Positions 44,499 to 53,320 of a DNA stretch of 64,000 bases are shown here, piece after piece. Position 1 is the first letter of the stretch. Every line of letters begins with the position of its first letter. Source of the DNA: Nakamurella alba (GTDB taxonomy: Bacteria; Actinomycetota; Actinomycetes; Mycobacteriales; Nakamurellaceae); NCBI RefSeq assembly GCF_009707545.1, contig NZ_WLYK01000001.1:1178001-1242000 (forward strand). Direction: 5' to 3'. The notes beneath the pieces were generated by a model that was not told the origin of the DNA, did not search any database, and saw only the letters and a program-made list of their open reading frames with translations. A program made the translations under genes and the position numbers.

Positions 44499-45836
44499 GT
44501 GACTGCTGCCAACAGGATCGTCGGCGCCACCGTCTGGACCGGCGAGCACACGCTGCACGACGCCGAGATCGTCTGGTCCGTGGAGACCGGCACGATCGAG
44601 TACGTCGGGCCGTCCCGCGGTCCGGCCGGCGACGGGGACATCGACGGCACCGGACGGCTGGTGCTGCCCGGGTTCGTCAACGGGCACACCCACGCCGGGA
44701 TGGGCGTGCTGCGCGGCTACTCCGACGACGTCCACCTGCACACCTGGCTCGGCCATGTCCGGGCCATCGAGCTCCGGATGACGGCCGACGACATCCTGGC
44801 CGGGCTGCGGCTCGCGATGGCCGAGATGCTGCGCAGCGGCACCGTCGGTTTCGTCGACATGTTCGAGTGGACGACCCCGCTGCTCGGTGCCGTGGTCGAC
44901 GCCGGCTTGCGGGTCAACGCGGCGCCGACGGTGTTCGCCTACGACGCCGTGGCGTTCCCGTCCGCGGCGACCGCCACCGGCGCCCAGGTACTGGACGCCA
45001 CCCCGGGTCTGGCCGCCGAGTTCGCCGGCGAACAGCGGATCACCGTGACCTACGGCCTGCACGCCCCGTACACCTGCCCGCCGGAGATGCTGTCCGACGT
45101 CGCCGCCCGGCGTGCGGACAACGGGATCGGCATCCAGATCCACCTGTCGGAGACGCGGCGGGAGGTGGCGGAATCCCTGGAGCAGTGGGGGGTCTCGCCG
45201 ATCCGGCACGTCGCCGACCTCGGCCTGCTGCCGGGCCGTTTGCACGTCGCGCACGCCGTGCACCCCGAGCCGGGTGACCTCGGGCTGCTGGCCGGTCCCG
45301 GCGTGACCGTCTCGCACAACCCGGTGTCGAACCTGAAGCTGGGCGCCGGGATCGCGCCAGTGCCGGAGTATCTCGCCGGCGACGTGGCGCTCGGCCTCGG
45401 TACCGATTCGGTGGCGTCGAACAACACTCTCGACATGTACGAGGAACTAAAGACCGCGATCCTGCTGCCGCGTGGCGTGGCCAACGACCCGCAGGTGATC
45501 ACCGGCAGGTCGGTGCTGAAGATGGCCACCGCCGGAAGTGCGAAGGCATTGGACCAGGGGCTGTCCGGGGTGCTGGCGATCGGTGAGCAGGCCGACCTCC
45601 AGGTGCTGGACGTGTCCGGGACGACCGCCGCGCCGTTCACCGACGCGGTGTCCTTCGCCTGCTACGCCGCCCGCGGCTCCGATGTCACCGATGTGGTGAT
45701 CGCCGGTCGGGTCGTGGTGTCCGGCGGTCGGTGCCTGACCATCGACGAGGACGCGGTGCGGGCCGAGGTGACCGAACGCGCGACCCGGCTGCGCGGGGAA
45801 CTGGCGGACGGCGACCCGCGGCCGGTGCGCAGCTGA
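44499..45836 (+). CDS. Amidohydrolase, S-adenosylhomocysteine/methylthioadenosine deaminase-like
   Basis: A 445-residue cytoplasmic metal-dependent deaminase. Metal sites are HTH in GFVNGHTHAGMG, His in IQIHLSETRREVAES, His in HVAHAVHPE, and Asp in LGTDSVASNN. The segment order and LPGFVNGHTHAGM match the MtaD/TrzN family, which deaminates SAH, MTA or related aminohydrolase substrates; guanine deaminase is less likely. GTG 44499 lies 1 bp after the transpeptidase stop, but a functional link with it is not evident. It converges on the DUF1206 gene. Confidence 0.85.
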   Translation: MTAANRIVGATVWTGEHTLHDAEIVWSVETGTIEYVGPSRGPAGDGDIDGTGRLVLPGFVNGHTHAGMGVLRGYSDDVHLHTWLGHVRAIELRMTADDILAGLRLAMAEMLRSGTVGFVDMFEWTTPLLGAVVDAGLRVNAAPTVFAYDAVAFPSAATATGAQVLDATPGLAAEFAGEQRITVTYGLHAPYTCPPEMLSDVAARRADNGIGIQIHLSETRREVAESLEQWGVSPIRHVADLGLLPGRLHVAHAVHPEPGDLGLLAGPGVTVSHNPVSNLKLGAGIAPVPEYLAGDVALGLGTDSVASNNTLDMYEELKTAILLPRGVANDPQVITGRSVLKMATAGSAKALDQGLSGVLAIGEQADLQVLDVSGTTAAPFTDAVSFACYAARGSDVTDVVIAGRVVVSGGRCLTIDEDAVRAEVTERATRLRGELADGDPRPVRS

Positions 45837-45839
45837 GGC

Positions 45840-46661
45840 TCAGCGCTTCGCGTGGCGTGACCAGTAGAAGCAGTAGACGCCGAAGCTCGCGATGCCCAGT
45901 GCCACCAGGGTGAGCAGCACCGCGCCGAATGGCTGGTCCCGCAACGTCTTCAGCGCATCGTCCAGGCCGCCGGCCTTCTCCGGGTCATAGGTGAACCCGG
46001 CGACGGCGAAGAGGATCCCGACCACACCGAGCGCGATCCCCTTGGCGACATAGCCGACCCGGCCGAACATCTCGGCCGCCTTGCCGGGGTGGTCCTGCAG
46101 GTCGTCGAGGAACTTGGCCTTGACGCCGCGGTAGACGAGGCGGCCGCCGATGACCACGATGACCACGCCGACGATGATGACCAGGACGGGGCCGAAGGGC
46201 AGCCCCAGTAGTTTCGCGGTCATCGTCTGCTGGCCCTGGTCGCCGGACCCGCCACCGGATCCGGTGGCCGTCCCTATCGCCGACACCCCGAGCGCGGCAT
46301 AGATGACCGCCTTCGCCGCGGCGCCGAGTCGCTTCCCGACCTTGGTGGCGCCGTTGTCGTCGGCGTAGCCCCAGATCGCGGAGGCGACCATCCAGACGGC
46401 GAGAGCGAAGAGACCGAGGGCGGTGATCCAGAGCAGCGGCACCCCGACGGGTGTCTCTGCCATCTCCTGCAACGCACCGGTCTGGGAGGCCTCCTCGCCG
46501 CTGCCGCCCCATGCCACCTGCACCGCGATCCAGGCGATCAGCAGGTGGACCACGCCGTAGGCGATCAGCCCCACCATCACCAGGACGCCGAAGGCAGGGG
46601 ACTGTTCGGCCCTTCGGCCCGATCCGGCGGCGGCACGTGCCTTCGAAGCTGGTCCGGTCAT
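45840..46661 (-). CDS. DUF1206 family membrane protein
   Basis: A 273-residue protein with six hydrophobic segments arranged as three repeats of two helices, each repeat beginning with a GY/GR-type turn (LIAYGVVHLLIAW, KAVIYAALGVSAIG, VGYVAKGIALGVVGI), which is the DUF1206 pattern. Function unknown. It stops 4 bp from the convergent deaminase and is divergent from the subtilase gene across 116 bp. Confidence 0.9.
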   Translation of the reverse strand: MTGPASKARAAAGSGRRAEQSPAFGVLVMVGLIAYGVVHLLIAWIAVQVAWGGSGEEASQTGALQEMAETPVGVPLLWITALGLFALAVWMVASAIWGYADDNGATKVGKRLGAAAKAVIYAALGVSAIGTATGSGGGSGDQGQQTMTAKLLGLPFGPVLVIIVGVVIVVIGGRLVYRGVKAKFLDDLQDHPGKAAEMFGRVGYVAKGIALGVVGILFAVAGFTYDPEKAGGLDDALKTLRDQPFGAVLLTLVALGIASFGVYCFYWSRHAKR

Positions 46662-46764
46662 GACGTCCTTGGTGCCCGCCCTCTGCAGCTGTCAAGCATC
46701 CGGTGACCGTGTGACATTCTCCGGACACGTGTAGTGACGGAGGTGTTCGGCGGGACTGCTCGTC

Positions 46765-46770
46765 TAGCGT
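46765..46770 (+). promoter_or_regulatory. -10 box TAGCGT for a leaderless subtilase transcript
   Basis: TAGCGT ends 7 nt before the GTG of the gene at 46778, and no Shine-Dalgarno sequence is visible, consistent with a leaderless mRNA. Confidence 0.45.
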
Positions 46771-46777
46771 CCGGTGG

Positions 46778-49700
46778 GTGAAGATCACCCGGGTGCTGCT
46801 GGCTGCCCTGTTGCTGACCCTTGTCGGGCCGGCGCCGATGGCCGGCGCGGCACCAGGGGACCCGCCGCTCCCGCCGGTGGCGGCACCGGCGGGGGTGTGT
46901 ACGGGCACCGAGGAGGAACCGCAGCTCGAGCCGGAGGCGCTCGGCACGTTGAACGTGCGGTCCGACGACCCGGCTGTCGAGACCGCGGCCTCGCTCGGGT
47001 TCGACGGCAGCGGCGTGAGCATCGGCGTTGTGTCGACCTACCTCGACCCGGCGGCGCCGAACTTCCTTCGCGCGGACGGCACCCCGGTGGTGGTCGACTA
47101 CCGCAGCTACACCCACGACGGACCGAACGGAGCCGGTGAGGGGTCGGAGGCCTTCGGTGACGTCTCCTCGATCGGCGCCCAGGGCACCGTCACCTACGAC
47201 CTGGCGGACCACACGAACGCGCAGGCGGTCACCCTGCCGGACGGGCACTGCTGGATCCGGGTGGTGGGTGTGGCGCCCGGTGCCGACATCATCGCCTCCA
47301 ATGCCTACGACGGCGGCACTCTCACCGCTGCGGCCGCCGTGCAGGCCATCGAGGACTCTGTCGAAGCCGGGGTCGACGTGCTCAGCTTCTCGTTCAACTG
47401 GACGACTTTTCCCGACGTCTCCGACCGGGCCGCGGTGCTGGCGGCGACGTCGGCCGCCATCGATGCCGGAGTCACCGTGGTCGCCTCCGCCGGGGATGCC
47501 GGAGCCAACTCCACGATCGGCAGCCCGGCGGCCGATCCCCGGGTGATCGGAGTCGGTGCGAGCACCGACTCCCGTATCTACGCCCAGACCGGTGCTGCCG
47601 GGACCACCCGGTTCGGGAATGGGGACTGGTCCCCGGGAACCGGCACCTCGGCGCAGGTCTCGTCCTCCGGGATCACCGGGGCCGGCACCACGATCGACGT
47701 GCTCGCCCCCGGTGACACCGACTGGGCAACCTGCAGCGCGGACCCGCGGTTCCAGGAGTGCAGCATGCCCGGGAACCCGTCGCAGCAGTCCGATCTGTTC
47801 GCCTTCGGTGGCACCAGCCAGTCCGCCCCGTTCGTCGCCGGGGTGGTCGGCCTGATCATCCAGGCCTACCGCGAGGGTCACGGCGGCGCCGACCCGACAC
47901 CCGCGCAGGTGCAGGAGTTCCTCACCGCGACCGCCACCGACCTCGGGCTGCCGTCGGACCTGCAAGGGCACGGGCTCGTCGATGCGCACGCGGCGGTGCT
48001 GGCGGCCGGTGGCGGGGCGGCGCTGGTCGCCGACCCCGGTGTGTTCGTCGCGGGCCGGGGTGCGGCGGAGGTGGCGGCGACTGTGCGGAACACCGGCGAC
48101 ATCCCGTTGCCGGTCGGTGATGTCGTGCTGACCTCCGACACGCCGACCGTCGTCGGGAGTCGGATCGTGGCACCGGACGCCGCCGGTCCGGCCTTTGTCG
48201 ACGGGCTCACCGGTGATCCGATGGTCTTCTCGTCCGAGCCGGTGGACCTGCCGGCCGGGCTTCCGTGGGCGAAGTTGACACTGACCGCGGCGTCGGCGGT
48301 TCCGGAGTTCCCGTACATCGCGCAGGCAGTGGTGATCGGCCCCGACGGCTCCGTGGCCGCCTTCGGTTCGGCGTTCGCCGGTGGGTTGCAGGTGTGGCTG
48401 CCGCAGCCCGCCGCCGGTCGGTGGACGGTGGTGCTGCAAGGCGCGCAGGGTCTCAGCTGGACGGGCCGGCTCACCGTGGCCCACGGCGCGCGGCAGGTGG
48501 TGGCGGTGGGCGCTGCGGACCAGCCGGTGCTGGAGCCGGGGGAGAGCACGACCGTGCGGGTACCGGTCGACTTGGCCGTCGATCCCGGTGATCTCGCCGC
48601 CACCTTGCGGGTCGGGGACGCCATCGCGCTCCCGGTGGTGCTGCGCACGGTGGCCGACCTCGACGCCGGCCCGCTGGAGGTGACCGGAGAGGTGTTGCCG
48701 GGCAACGGTCGGGGTGGCGCCGCGGCCCAGACGGCCACCTGGGACATGGACGTGCCGGAGGGTGCGGCGGCTGTGACCGTTGATGCCGGGCTGGACGGAC
48801 CGGTGGACGCCGCCGTGGCCGGGGTGCTCATCGATCCCAGTGGCACGGTCCGGTCCCTCGGCGACAATCTCGCCACCGACGACCCGGCCGGATCCGTGCA
48901 GCAGACGGTGTTGTCGCCCGAACCGGGGCGGTGGCAGTACCGGTTGGTGATGCAGGAGACCCGCTTCACCGCTCCGTACACGGGTGGGACGTTCCGTGTC
49001 CGGGTCTCGACCGATGCCCTCCCCGCCGCGGTCGAGGGCCTGCCCGAACGGCTCACCGTCGGCGAGAAGCGCTCGGTGGCAGTGTCGTTCACCAATACGA
49101 CAGTTGACCCGATGGTGGTGATGGTGGATCCGCGGCTGGACGACGTCCGACCCGTCGAGCTCCGCCCGGTGACGCCTGGCTCGGCGGACGTGTCCTTGCC
49201 GATCACCGACCAGCAGGGTGTCCCGCCGATCTTCATCGTGCCGCCGTTCACCGACACCGTGCGGGTCGGGGTGCGGTCGACGGTTCCCGTGCTGATCGAC
49301 ACCGCCGGTCCCGCAGGGGTTCCCGGTGCGGTCAGCGCGCCGTCGACCGCACCGTCACTCTCGTTCGTCGGCGATGACGCGATCCCGGGTCCGTGGTCCG
49401 TGCTGCTCGGGCCTCCGGGGCCGGTCGGGGTGAGCGGCAGTCCGTCGGGCTCCGCGGTGGTCTCCGTGCAGGCGGTCTCGGCCGCCTTCGACGCGACGGT
49501 GACGGACGCGTCGGGGACTGCGCTGGTGACCGAGGCGGGGGTGGCAGCGGACCCGGCATTCCTGACGGTCGCGCCGGGCGCCACCGTTCGGACGGAAGTC
49601 ACCCTGCATGCGCCGTCCACGGTCGGTGACGTCAGTGGGTTCCTGGCACTCCGGGTGCCGGCCAGGGCTGCCGGCGGCGCGGGTGACGGTTGGCAGTTGG

Positions 49701-49993
49701 GATCGACCACCGGGGATGTGGTGGCGGTGTTCCCCTACCGGTACGAGGTGGTGGCTCCGTCGACCTCCTCGTCCTCGGCTCCCACATCGCCGTCGACATC
49801 TGCCCCCACGTCCTCGGCCCCGACATCGGGATCGACAAGTGCTGTGCCGCCGACGACCTCGACGCCTCCGCAGCTGTCGGCGACCGGCGCGGACGTCGGT
49901 GGGCTGGCCCTCGGTGGGTGGGTCATCGTGCTGGCCGGCGGGCTTGTGCTGGCACTCGCGGCGATGCGCGCGAAGTGGCGGTCCATGCACTGA
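46778..49993 (+). CDS. Large wall-anchored subtilase-fold protein with degenerate catalytic site
   Basis: A 1071-residue exported protein with a signal peptide (ILLAALLLTLVGPAP-like, cleaved near residue 24), subtilase fold about residues 60-400, then several beta-rich domains, a Ser/Thr/Pro stalk and a sortase-type end: LSATG, a hydrophobic helix and basic tail. The Ser box is normal (Ser347 in GGTSQSAPFVAG), but the first box reads GVVSTYLDP, with Thr87 where relatives have the catalytic Asp, and the second box is EAFGDVSSIGAQG, lacking the His of HGTH. It may be inactive or use another mechanism, acting perhaps as a binding protein. GTG 46778 is leaderless. Confidence 0.8.
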   Translation: MKITRVLLAALLLTLVGPAPMAGAAPGDPPLPPVAAPAGVCTGTEEEPQLEPEALGTLNVRSDDPAVETAASLGFDGSGVSIGVVSTYLDPAAPNFLRADGTPVVVDYRSYTHDGPNGAGEGSEAFGDVSSIGAQGTVTYDLADHTNAQAVTLPDGHCWIRVVGVAPGADIIASNAYDGGTLTAAAAVQAIEDSVEAGVDVLSFSFNWTTFPDVSDRAAVLAATSAAIDAGVTVVASAGDAGANSTIGSPAADPRVIGVGASTDSRIYAQTGAAGTTRFGNGDWSPGTGTSAQVSSSGITGAGTTIDVLAPGDTDWATCSADPRFQECSMPGNPSQQSDLFAFGGTSQSAPFVAGVVGLIIQAYREGHGGADPTPAQVQEFLTATATDLGLPSDLQGHGLVDAHAAVLAAGGGAALVADPGVFVAGRGAAEVAATVRNTGDIPLPVGDVVLTSDTPTVVGSRIVAPDAAGPAFVDGLTGDPMVFSSEPVDLPAGLPWAKLTLTAASAVPEFPYIAQAVVIGPDGSVAAFGSAFAGGLQVWLPQPAAGRWTVVLQGAQGLSWTGRLTVAHGARQVVAVGAADQPVLEPGESTTVRVPVDLAVDPGDLAATLRVGDAIALPVVLRTVADLDAGPLEVTGEVLPGNGRGGAAAQTATWDMDVPEGAAAVTVDAGLDGPVDAAVAGVLIDPSGTVRSLGDNLATDDPAGSVQQTVLSPEPGRWQYRLVMQETRFTAPYTGGTFRVRVSTDALPAAVEGLPERLTVGEKRSVAVSFTNTTVDPMVVMVDPRLDDVRPVELRPVTPGSADVSLPITDQQGVPPIFIVPPFTDTVRVGVRSTVPVLIDTAGPAGVPGAVSAPSTAPSLSFVGDDAIPGPWSVLLGPPGPVGVSGSPSGSAVVSVQAVSAAFDATVTDASGTALVTEAGVAADPAFLTVAPGATVRTEVTLHAPSTVGDVSGFLALRVPARAAGGAGDGWQLGSTTGDVVAVFPYRYEVVAPSTSSSSAPTSPSTSAPTSSAPTSGSTSAVPPTTSTPPQLSATGADVGGLALGGWVIVLAGGLVLALAAMRAKWRSMH

Positions 49994-49996
49994 TCC

Positions 49997-50022
49997 GTTC
50001 GAGCGATCGAACGAATGTTCGA
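49997..50022 (+). promoter_or_regulatory. LexA/SOS box with an overlapping third half-site
   Basis: TCGAAC-GAAT-GTTCGA at 50007-50022 is a perfect match to the mycobacterial/actinobacterial LexA operator TCGAAC(N4)GTTCGA. A further GTTCGA at 49997-50002 makes three alternating half-sites. It ends 8 bp before TAGGCT at 50031-50036, so LexA would cover the promoter of the small gene at 50044. Confidence 0.8.
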
Positions 50023-50030
50023 ACAGGTGC

Positions 50031-50036
50031 TAGGCT
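50031..50036 (+). promoter_or_regulatory. -10 box TAGGCT of the SOS-controlled small gene
   Basis: TAGGCT lies 7 nt before ATG 50044, so transcription should start at the start codon; the SOS box overlaps the -35 region. Confidence 0.55.
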
Positions 50037-50043
50037 CCGATCC

Positions 50044-50295
50044 ATGGGAGAGAAGCGGATTACCTGGGACCGGGGCGGGCGAGTGGGGTGGCAGGTGTTC
50101 TGCAACGGGGTCGCCGCGGCGGTCAACAGCCTGCCGCACGGTCCCCGGGTCGATGCCACCTCGACCGGCGGCCGGCGGCCGGTGGGGTCCATCCGGGCCG
50201 GCGAGGTGACCCTGCGGATCCGGCCCGGTCAGTCGTTGTTGATCACCGACCGCCTCGACCCGGGGACCTGGGAGGTCGTCGGGGCCGCGTGGTGA
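50044..50295 (+). CDS. Small SOS-regulated protein, unknown function
   Basis: An 83-residue basic soluble protein. Visible features are an N-terminal RITWDRGGRVGWQVFCNGVA, a Gly/Arg-rich middle and a C-terminal beta-like VTLRIRPGQSLLITDRLD; one Cys, no signal peptide or membrane helix. I do not recognise it. The perfect LexA box and leaderless -10 directly in front, and coding-like third positions, argue that it is real and induced by DNA damage. Direction is opposite to the lipoprotein gene that follows, ending 22 bp away from it. Confidence 0.7.
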   Translation: MGEKRITWDRGGRVGWQVFCNGVAAAVNSLPHGPRVDATSTGGRRPVGSIRAGEVTLRIRPGQSLLITDRLDPGTWEVVGAAW

Positions 50296-50317
50296 GGTGG
50301 GTGCGATGCCCGGCTGC

Positions 50318-51319
50318 TCAGCCGACCCAAGGGCCCTTGCAGGACGGGTCGATCTCGGTGCCGGCCGCATCGTAGGTGTGAACGGCAAGGCCCTTGCCCG
50401 GGGAATCCAGCCAACCGGCATAGACGAGCAGATCGGAATCCCAGTCCGGGCGCATGATCTCCAGCTCGCCGACCTCGACGAAGTCCTTGCCGGTGACGGT
50501 GACGGACGCCGTCTCCGGGAGGGCGAAGCCGGCGATGTAGACGTCGTCACCGATCGTGGTGCTGGTGCAGGCCCAGATCGACGGCGGCCACTCGCCATCC
50601 ATGAGCGACCATCCCGTCTGTCCGATGTCGGTGCCGGGCTCGCTGCGGTATTCCATCTGTAGCGAGCGGGAATCCGGGCCCTCGGACCAGGTGAGCCGGA
50701 GATCGCCGTCACCGCGGGCGCCTTCGTAGAGCACGTTCGGCGCGGCCTGGCCCCGGTCGGACGGCCAGATGCTGGGTGCCTCGGTGAAGATCAACTCGAC
50801 ACCGGGCTTGGTGAAGTGGAGTTCGGTGCCCTCCAGGTACCACTCGTACTTCCCCTGCATCGGCATCACCCGCTGCGGATCGACAAGTCCGTCCTCCGGG
50901 TACCCGCAGGCCATTAAGGTGGTCCAGCCGCCCTCCAGGTCTGCCGTCCCGGTGTCCAGGGTTCCTTCGCCGCCGTAGTGGTTGCATCCGTCGTTCCCCG
51001 TCACCGCACCTGCGTTGAAGCGCACCAAGGGGTGCCGTAGCGAGTCCACGCGGACCTTCTGGCCGTCGAGCGTTCCGCTGCTCAGCAACCACTCGATCAG
51101 CTCGATCGCTGCCGGATCGGTGATCCGCTCGAGGGCGGCACTGCTGGTGCTCGGGGATGCGCTGCTGGTGGCACTCGACGACTCCGCTGTCGGCTCCGGC
51201 GACGACACAGGCGACGACGTGGCGTCGGTGCCGTTGGGGCCGGCTGCAGGTGTGCGGGCACCGCAACCGGCGAGCAGCAGGGCAGCAGCGGCGGCGAGGA
51301 TCGCGATCCGGGGGCGCAT
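50318..51319 (-). CDS. META-like lipoprotein, unknown function
   Basis: A 333-residue lipoprotein: signal ILAAAAALLLAGC with the lipobox Cys at residue 19, a Ser/Thr/Pro tether, then two META/HslJ-like domains (NDGCNHYGGEGTLD with MACGYPEDG; and a second with SIWACTSTT). It is paralogous to the gene at 52214: both share DGCN, ACGYP, and RPDWDSDL/QPDWDSDL. Role outside the membrane is unknown. ATG 51319 gives a compact signal peptide; ATG 51337 is possible. Confidence 0.75.
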   Translation of the reverse strand: MRPRIAILAAAAALLLAGCGARTPAAGPNGTDATSSPVSSPEPTAESSSATSSASPSTSSAALERITDPAAIELIEWLLSSGTLDGQKVRVDSLRHPLVRFNAGAVTGNDGCNHYGGEGTLDTGTADLEGGWTTLMACGYPEDGLVDPQRVMPMQGKYEWYLEGTELHFTKPGVELIFTEAPSIWPSDRGQAAPNVLYEGARGDGDLRLTWSEGPDSRSLQMEYRSEPGTDIGQTGWSLMDGEWPPSIWACTSTTIGDDVYIAGFALPETASVTVTGKDFVEVGELEIMRPDWDSDLLVYAGWLDSPGKGLAVHTYDAAGTEIDPSCKGPWVG

Positions 51320-51376
51320 GGTCAGCAGACGTACCACCCGGCCGCGCCGGTTGCACGACCGAGCGGATCCGCGAGG

Positions 51377-52138
51377 TCAGCCCAGGCGGGTGAACTGGTT
51401 GCAGGACGACGAGCCGGGCTCGGGGAGAGTTCCGGAGAACACCGGCGAGGCGGTGGGGACGACGTACTGGCCACCGACGACCCAGCGGGTGTCGTAGACG
51501 CCGGGCCGACGGGGGTTGGAGAGCGAGAAGATCCCGTCCGGACCGACCGTCATGCTGTTGGCAGGGATCCACGGGTTGCCCGGCGCAGTGCGGATCTGGA
51601 GTTCGGCGGACAACGAGTACTGAGGCGGGGTGATCCGGCCGGCCGCGACGAGCTCGCCGTTGATGATGTTGGTGCCGGAGCAGCCCTTGAAGGCGACGGC
51701 GAAGAAGCCGACCGAGATCGCCATCTGCGTGGTCGGCGAGGACGCCGGCGCCCAGCCGTAACCGCCCGGGAACCGCACCTCGATGATCGTCGCCTGCTTG
51801 AAGCTCTGTGCGAAGGCGTAGTGACCGAGGGCGTTGGTGCGGGTGTTCTGGGTGTGCACCCAGTTGAGGTAGCCGGGGGTGCGCACCCACACCTCGACGG
51901 GCCGGTCCGCGAGCCGGACGTCGGAGCCGGCGGCCGTCAGCGTGCCCTTGCCGATCACCTCGGTGCCGATGTTCGCCGAGGTCCGCGTCATGGTGAGGCT
52001 CACGGCGGAGGCCCGCGCCGCTGAGGTCGACGCGTCCGGAACAGGGGCAGCCGATGCGGGGATGCTCGATCCGAGGGCCAGGGCGGTGACGATGCCGAGA
52101 GCGGCGAACCCTCTGCGGATGTGGGTGACGACGGCCAT
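51377..52138 (-). CDS. Secreted protein, unknown function
   Basis: A 253-residue protein with an N-terminal signal peptide (HIRRGFAALGIVTALALGSS, cleaved near ASA-AP). The mature part is beta-rich with an Ig-like look (VSLTMTRTSANIGTEVIGKG, LADRPVEVWVRTPG) and two distant Cys that could pair. It lies between the two META-like lipoprotein genes on the same strand. No known domain is named with confidence; bacterial Ig-like proteins are the closest impression. Confidence 0.65.
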   Translation of the reverse strand: MAVVTHIRRGFAALGIVTALALGSSIPASAAPVPDASTSAARASAVSLTMTRTSANIGTEVIGKGTLTAAGSDVRLADRPVEVWVRTPGYLNWVHTQNTRTNALGHYAFAQSFKQATIIEVRFPGGYGWAPASSPTTQMAISVGFFAVAFKGCSGTNIINGELVAAGRITPPQYSLSAELQIRTAPGNPWIPANSMTVGPDGIFSLSNPRRPGVYDTRWVVGGQYVVPTASPVFSGTLPEPGSSSCNQFTRLG

Positions 52139-52213
52139 GGCGGGGACCTCTCTGCTGCCCGACGGTGCACGCGGTCCTTCGAATCAGGACGGTGTTCCGT
52201 TACCCCGGAACGA

Positions 52214-53251
52214 TCAGCGAAACACCGACAGATCGCAGACCGGAGGGAGTAGTTGCCCGTCCGCGTCGTAGGTGCGGACCTCCGGCTTTCCGCGCGGAGC
52301 AGTGACCGAGCCGGTGAAGACCTGCAGGTCGGAATCCCAGTCGGGCTGGTGCAGCCGCAGGTGACTCATGGCGGTGACACCGTTCGCGGTGCCCTTGATC
52401 GAGGCGGCGTCGGGTGCGGCGAACCCGTAGACGTCCCAGGAGTGGCCCCGGCGGATCGCCCGGCAGGTGCCCTCCGCCGGCGGCCATGACGTCGAGGCCG
52501 ACCAGGTCATCGTCTCGACCGGCGGATCCGGCTCACCGGTGGCCCGCCGGAACTCGAGCAGCAAGGTCCAGGTGTCCGATCCGGCCTGGTGGGTCCAGGT
52601 GAGGCGGTGATCGCTGGTGCCGCCGCCCTCGTCGATGATGTTGGGCGGTGTGCCGGTGAGGCTGCTCGCGTAGTTGTCCGCGGAGAGCTCGAAGTCCAAG
52701 GTCGCGCCGGGCCGGGTGAGGCGGAGATCGTCGCCGGACAACGTCCAGTCGTACGTGCCGGACGGCGGGAAGGCCAGGATCGTCGGTGCGATGGTGTCCG
52801 CGACCGGGTAGCCGCACGCCACCAGGGATGTGCTGTACGGACCGGAGAAGGTCATGGATCCGGCGCCGAACGACACGCGCAGTCCACCGAAGGAGTTGCA
52901 GCCGTCGTCGCCCCACACGTTCTCGCCGCGAAGCTTCATGACGGGAGCGACGGTGTCCGGGACGAAGACGTTCTTCCCGTCGACGGTCTCGGCCACGAGA
53001 TCCCAGTCCTTCAGGTCGATCTCGGAGTACTCGCTGACGTCGGCAACGACCTCGGCGGATCGAATCGGCGGCTGGCCGGAGGCGCTGGTGGTCGGCTGGG
53101 GGGCCGCGGAACTGCTCGCGATACCTGGACCACTGGTGGCAGGCCCGCTGACCGGGGTTGTCGTGCATCCCGCGGAGAACGTGGCGAGCAGGAGGAGGCC
53201 GAGTACCGGCACGCGGATCCGCATCCTGTGTGGACGGATCGAGCGAGCCAT
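52214..53251 (-). CDS. META-like lipoprotein, paralogue of the gene at 50318
   Basis: A 345-residue lipoprotein with the lipobox TFSAGC (Cys near residue 29), a Ser/Thr-rich tether and two META-like domains (DDGCNSFGG, VACGYPVAD; then GTCRAIRR). The C-terminal QPDWDSDLQVFTG is shared with 50318. ATG 53251 is chosen because AAGGAG lies 9 nt upstream; ATG 53260 directly abuts that site. Presumably it arose by duplication with the secreted gene left between. Confidence 0.75.
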   Translation of the reverse strand: MARSIRPHRMRIRVPVLGLLLLATFSAGCTTTPVSGPATSGPGIASSSAAPQPTTSASGQPPIRSAEVVADVSEYSEIDLKDWDLVAETVDGKNVFVPDTVAPVMKLRGENVWGDDGCNSFGGLRVSFGAGSMTFSGPYSTSLVACGYPVADTIAPTILAFPPSGTYDWTLSGDDLRLTRPGATLDFELSADNYASSLTGTPPNIIDEGGGTSDHRLTWTHQAGSDTWTLLLEFRRATGEPDPPVETMTWSASTSWPPAEGTCRAIRRGHSWDVYGFAAPDAASIKGTANGVTAMSHLRLHQPDWDSDLQVFTGSVTAPRGKPEVRTYDADGQLLPPVCDLSVFR

Positions 53252-53320
53252 CCGTTGCATCTCCTTCGCGGGCGCTGCAGTACTCTCTCCGACCTGAGCA
53301 CTGCAGCGCCACCACGAGGA

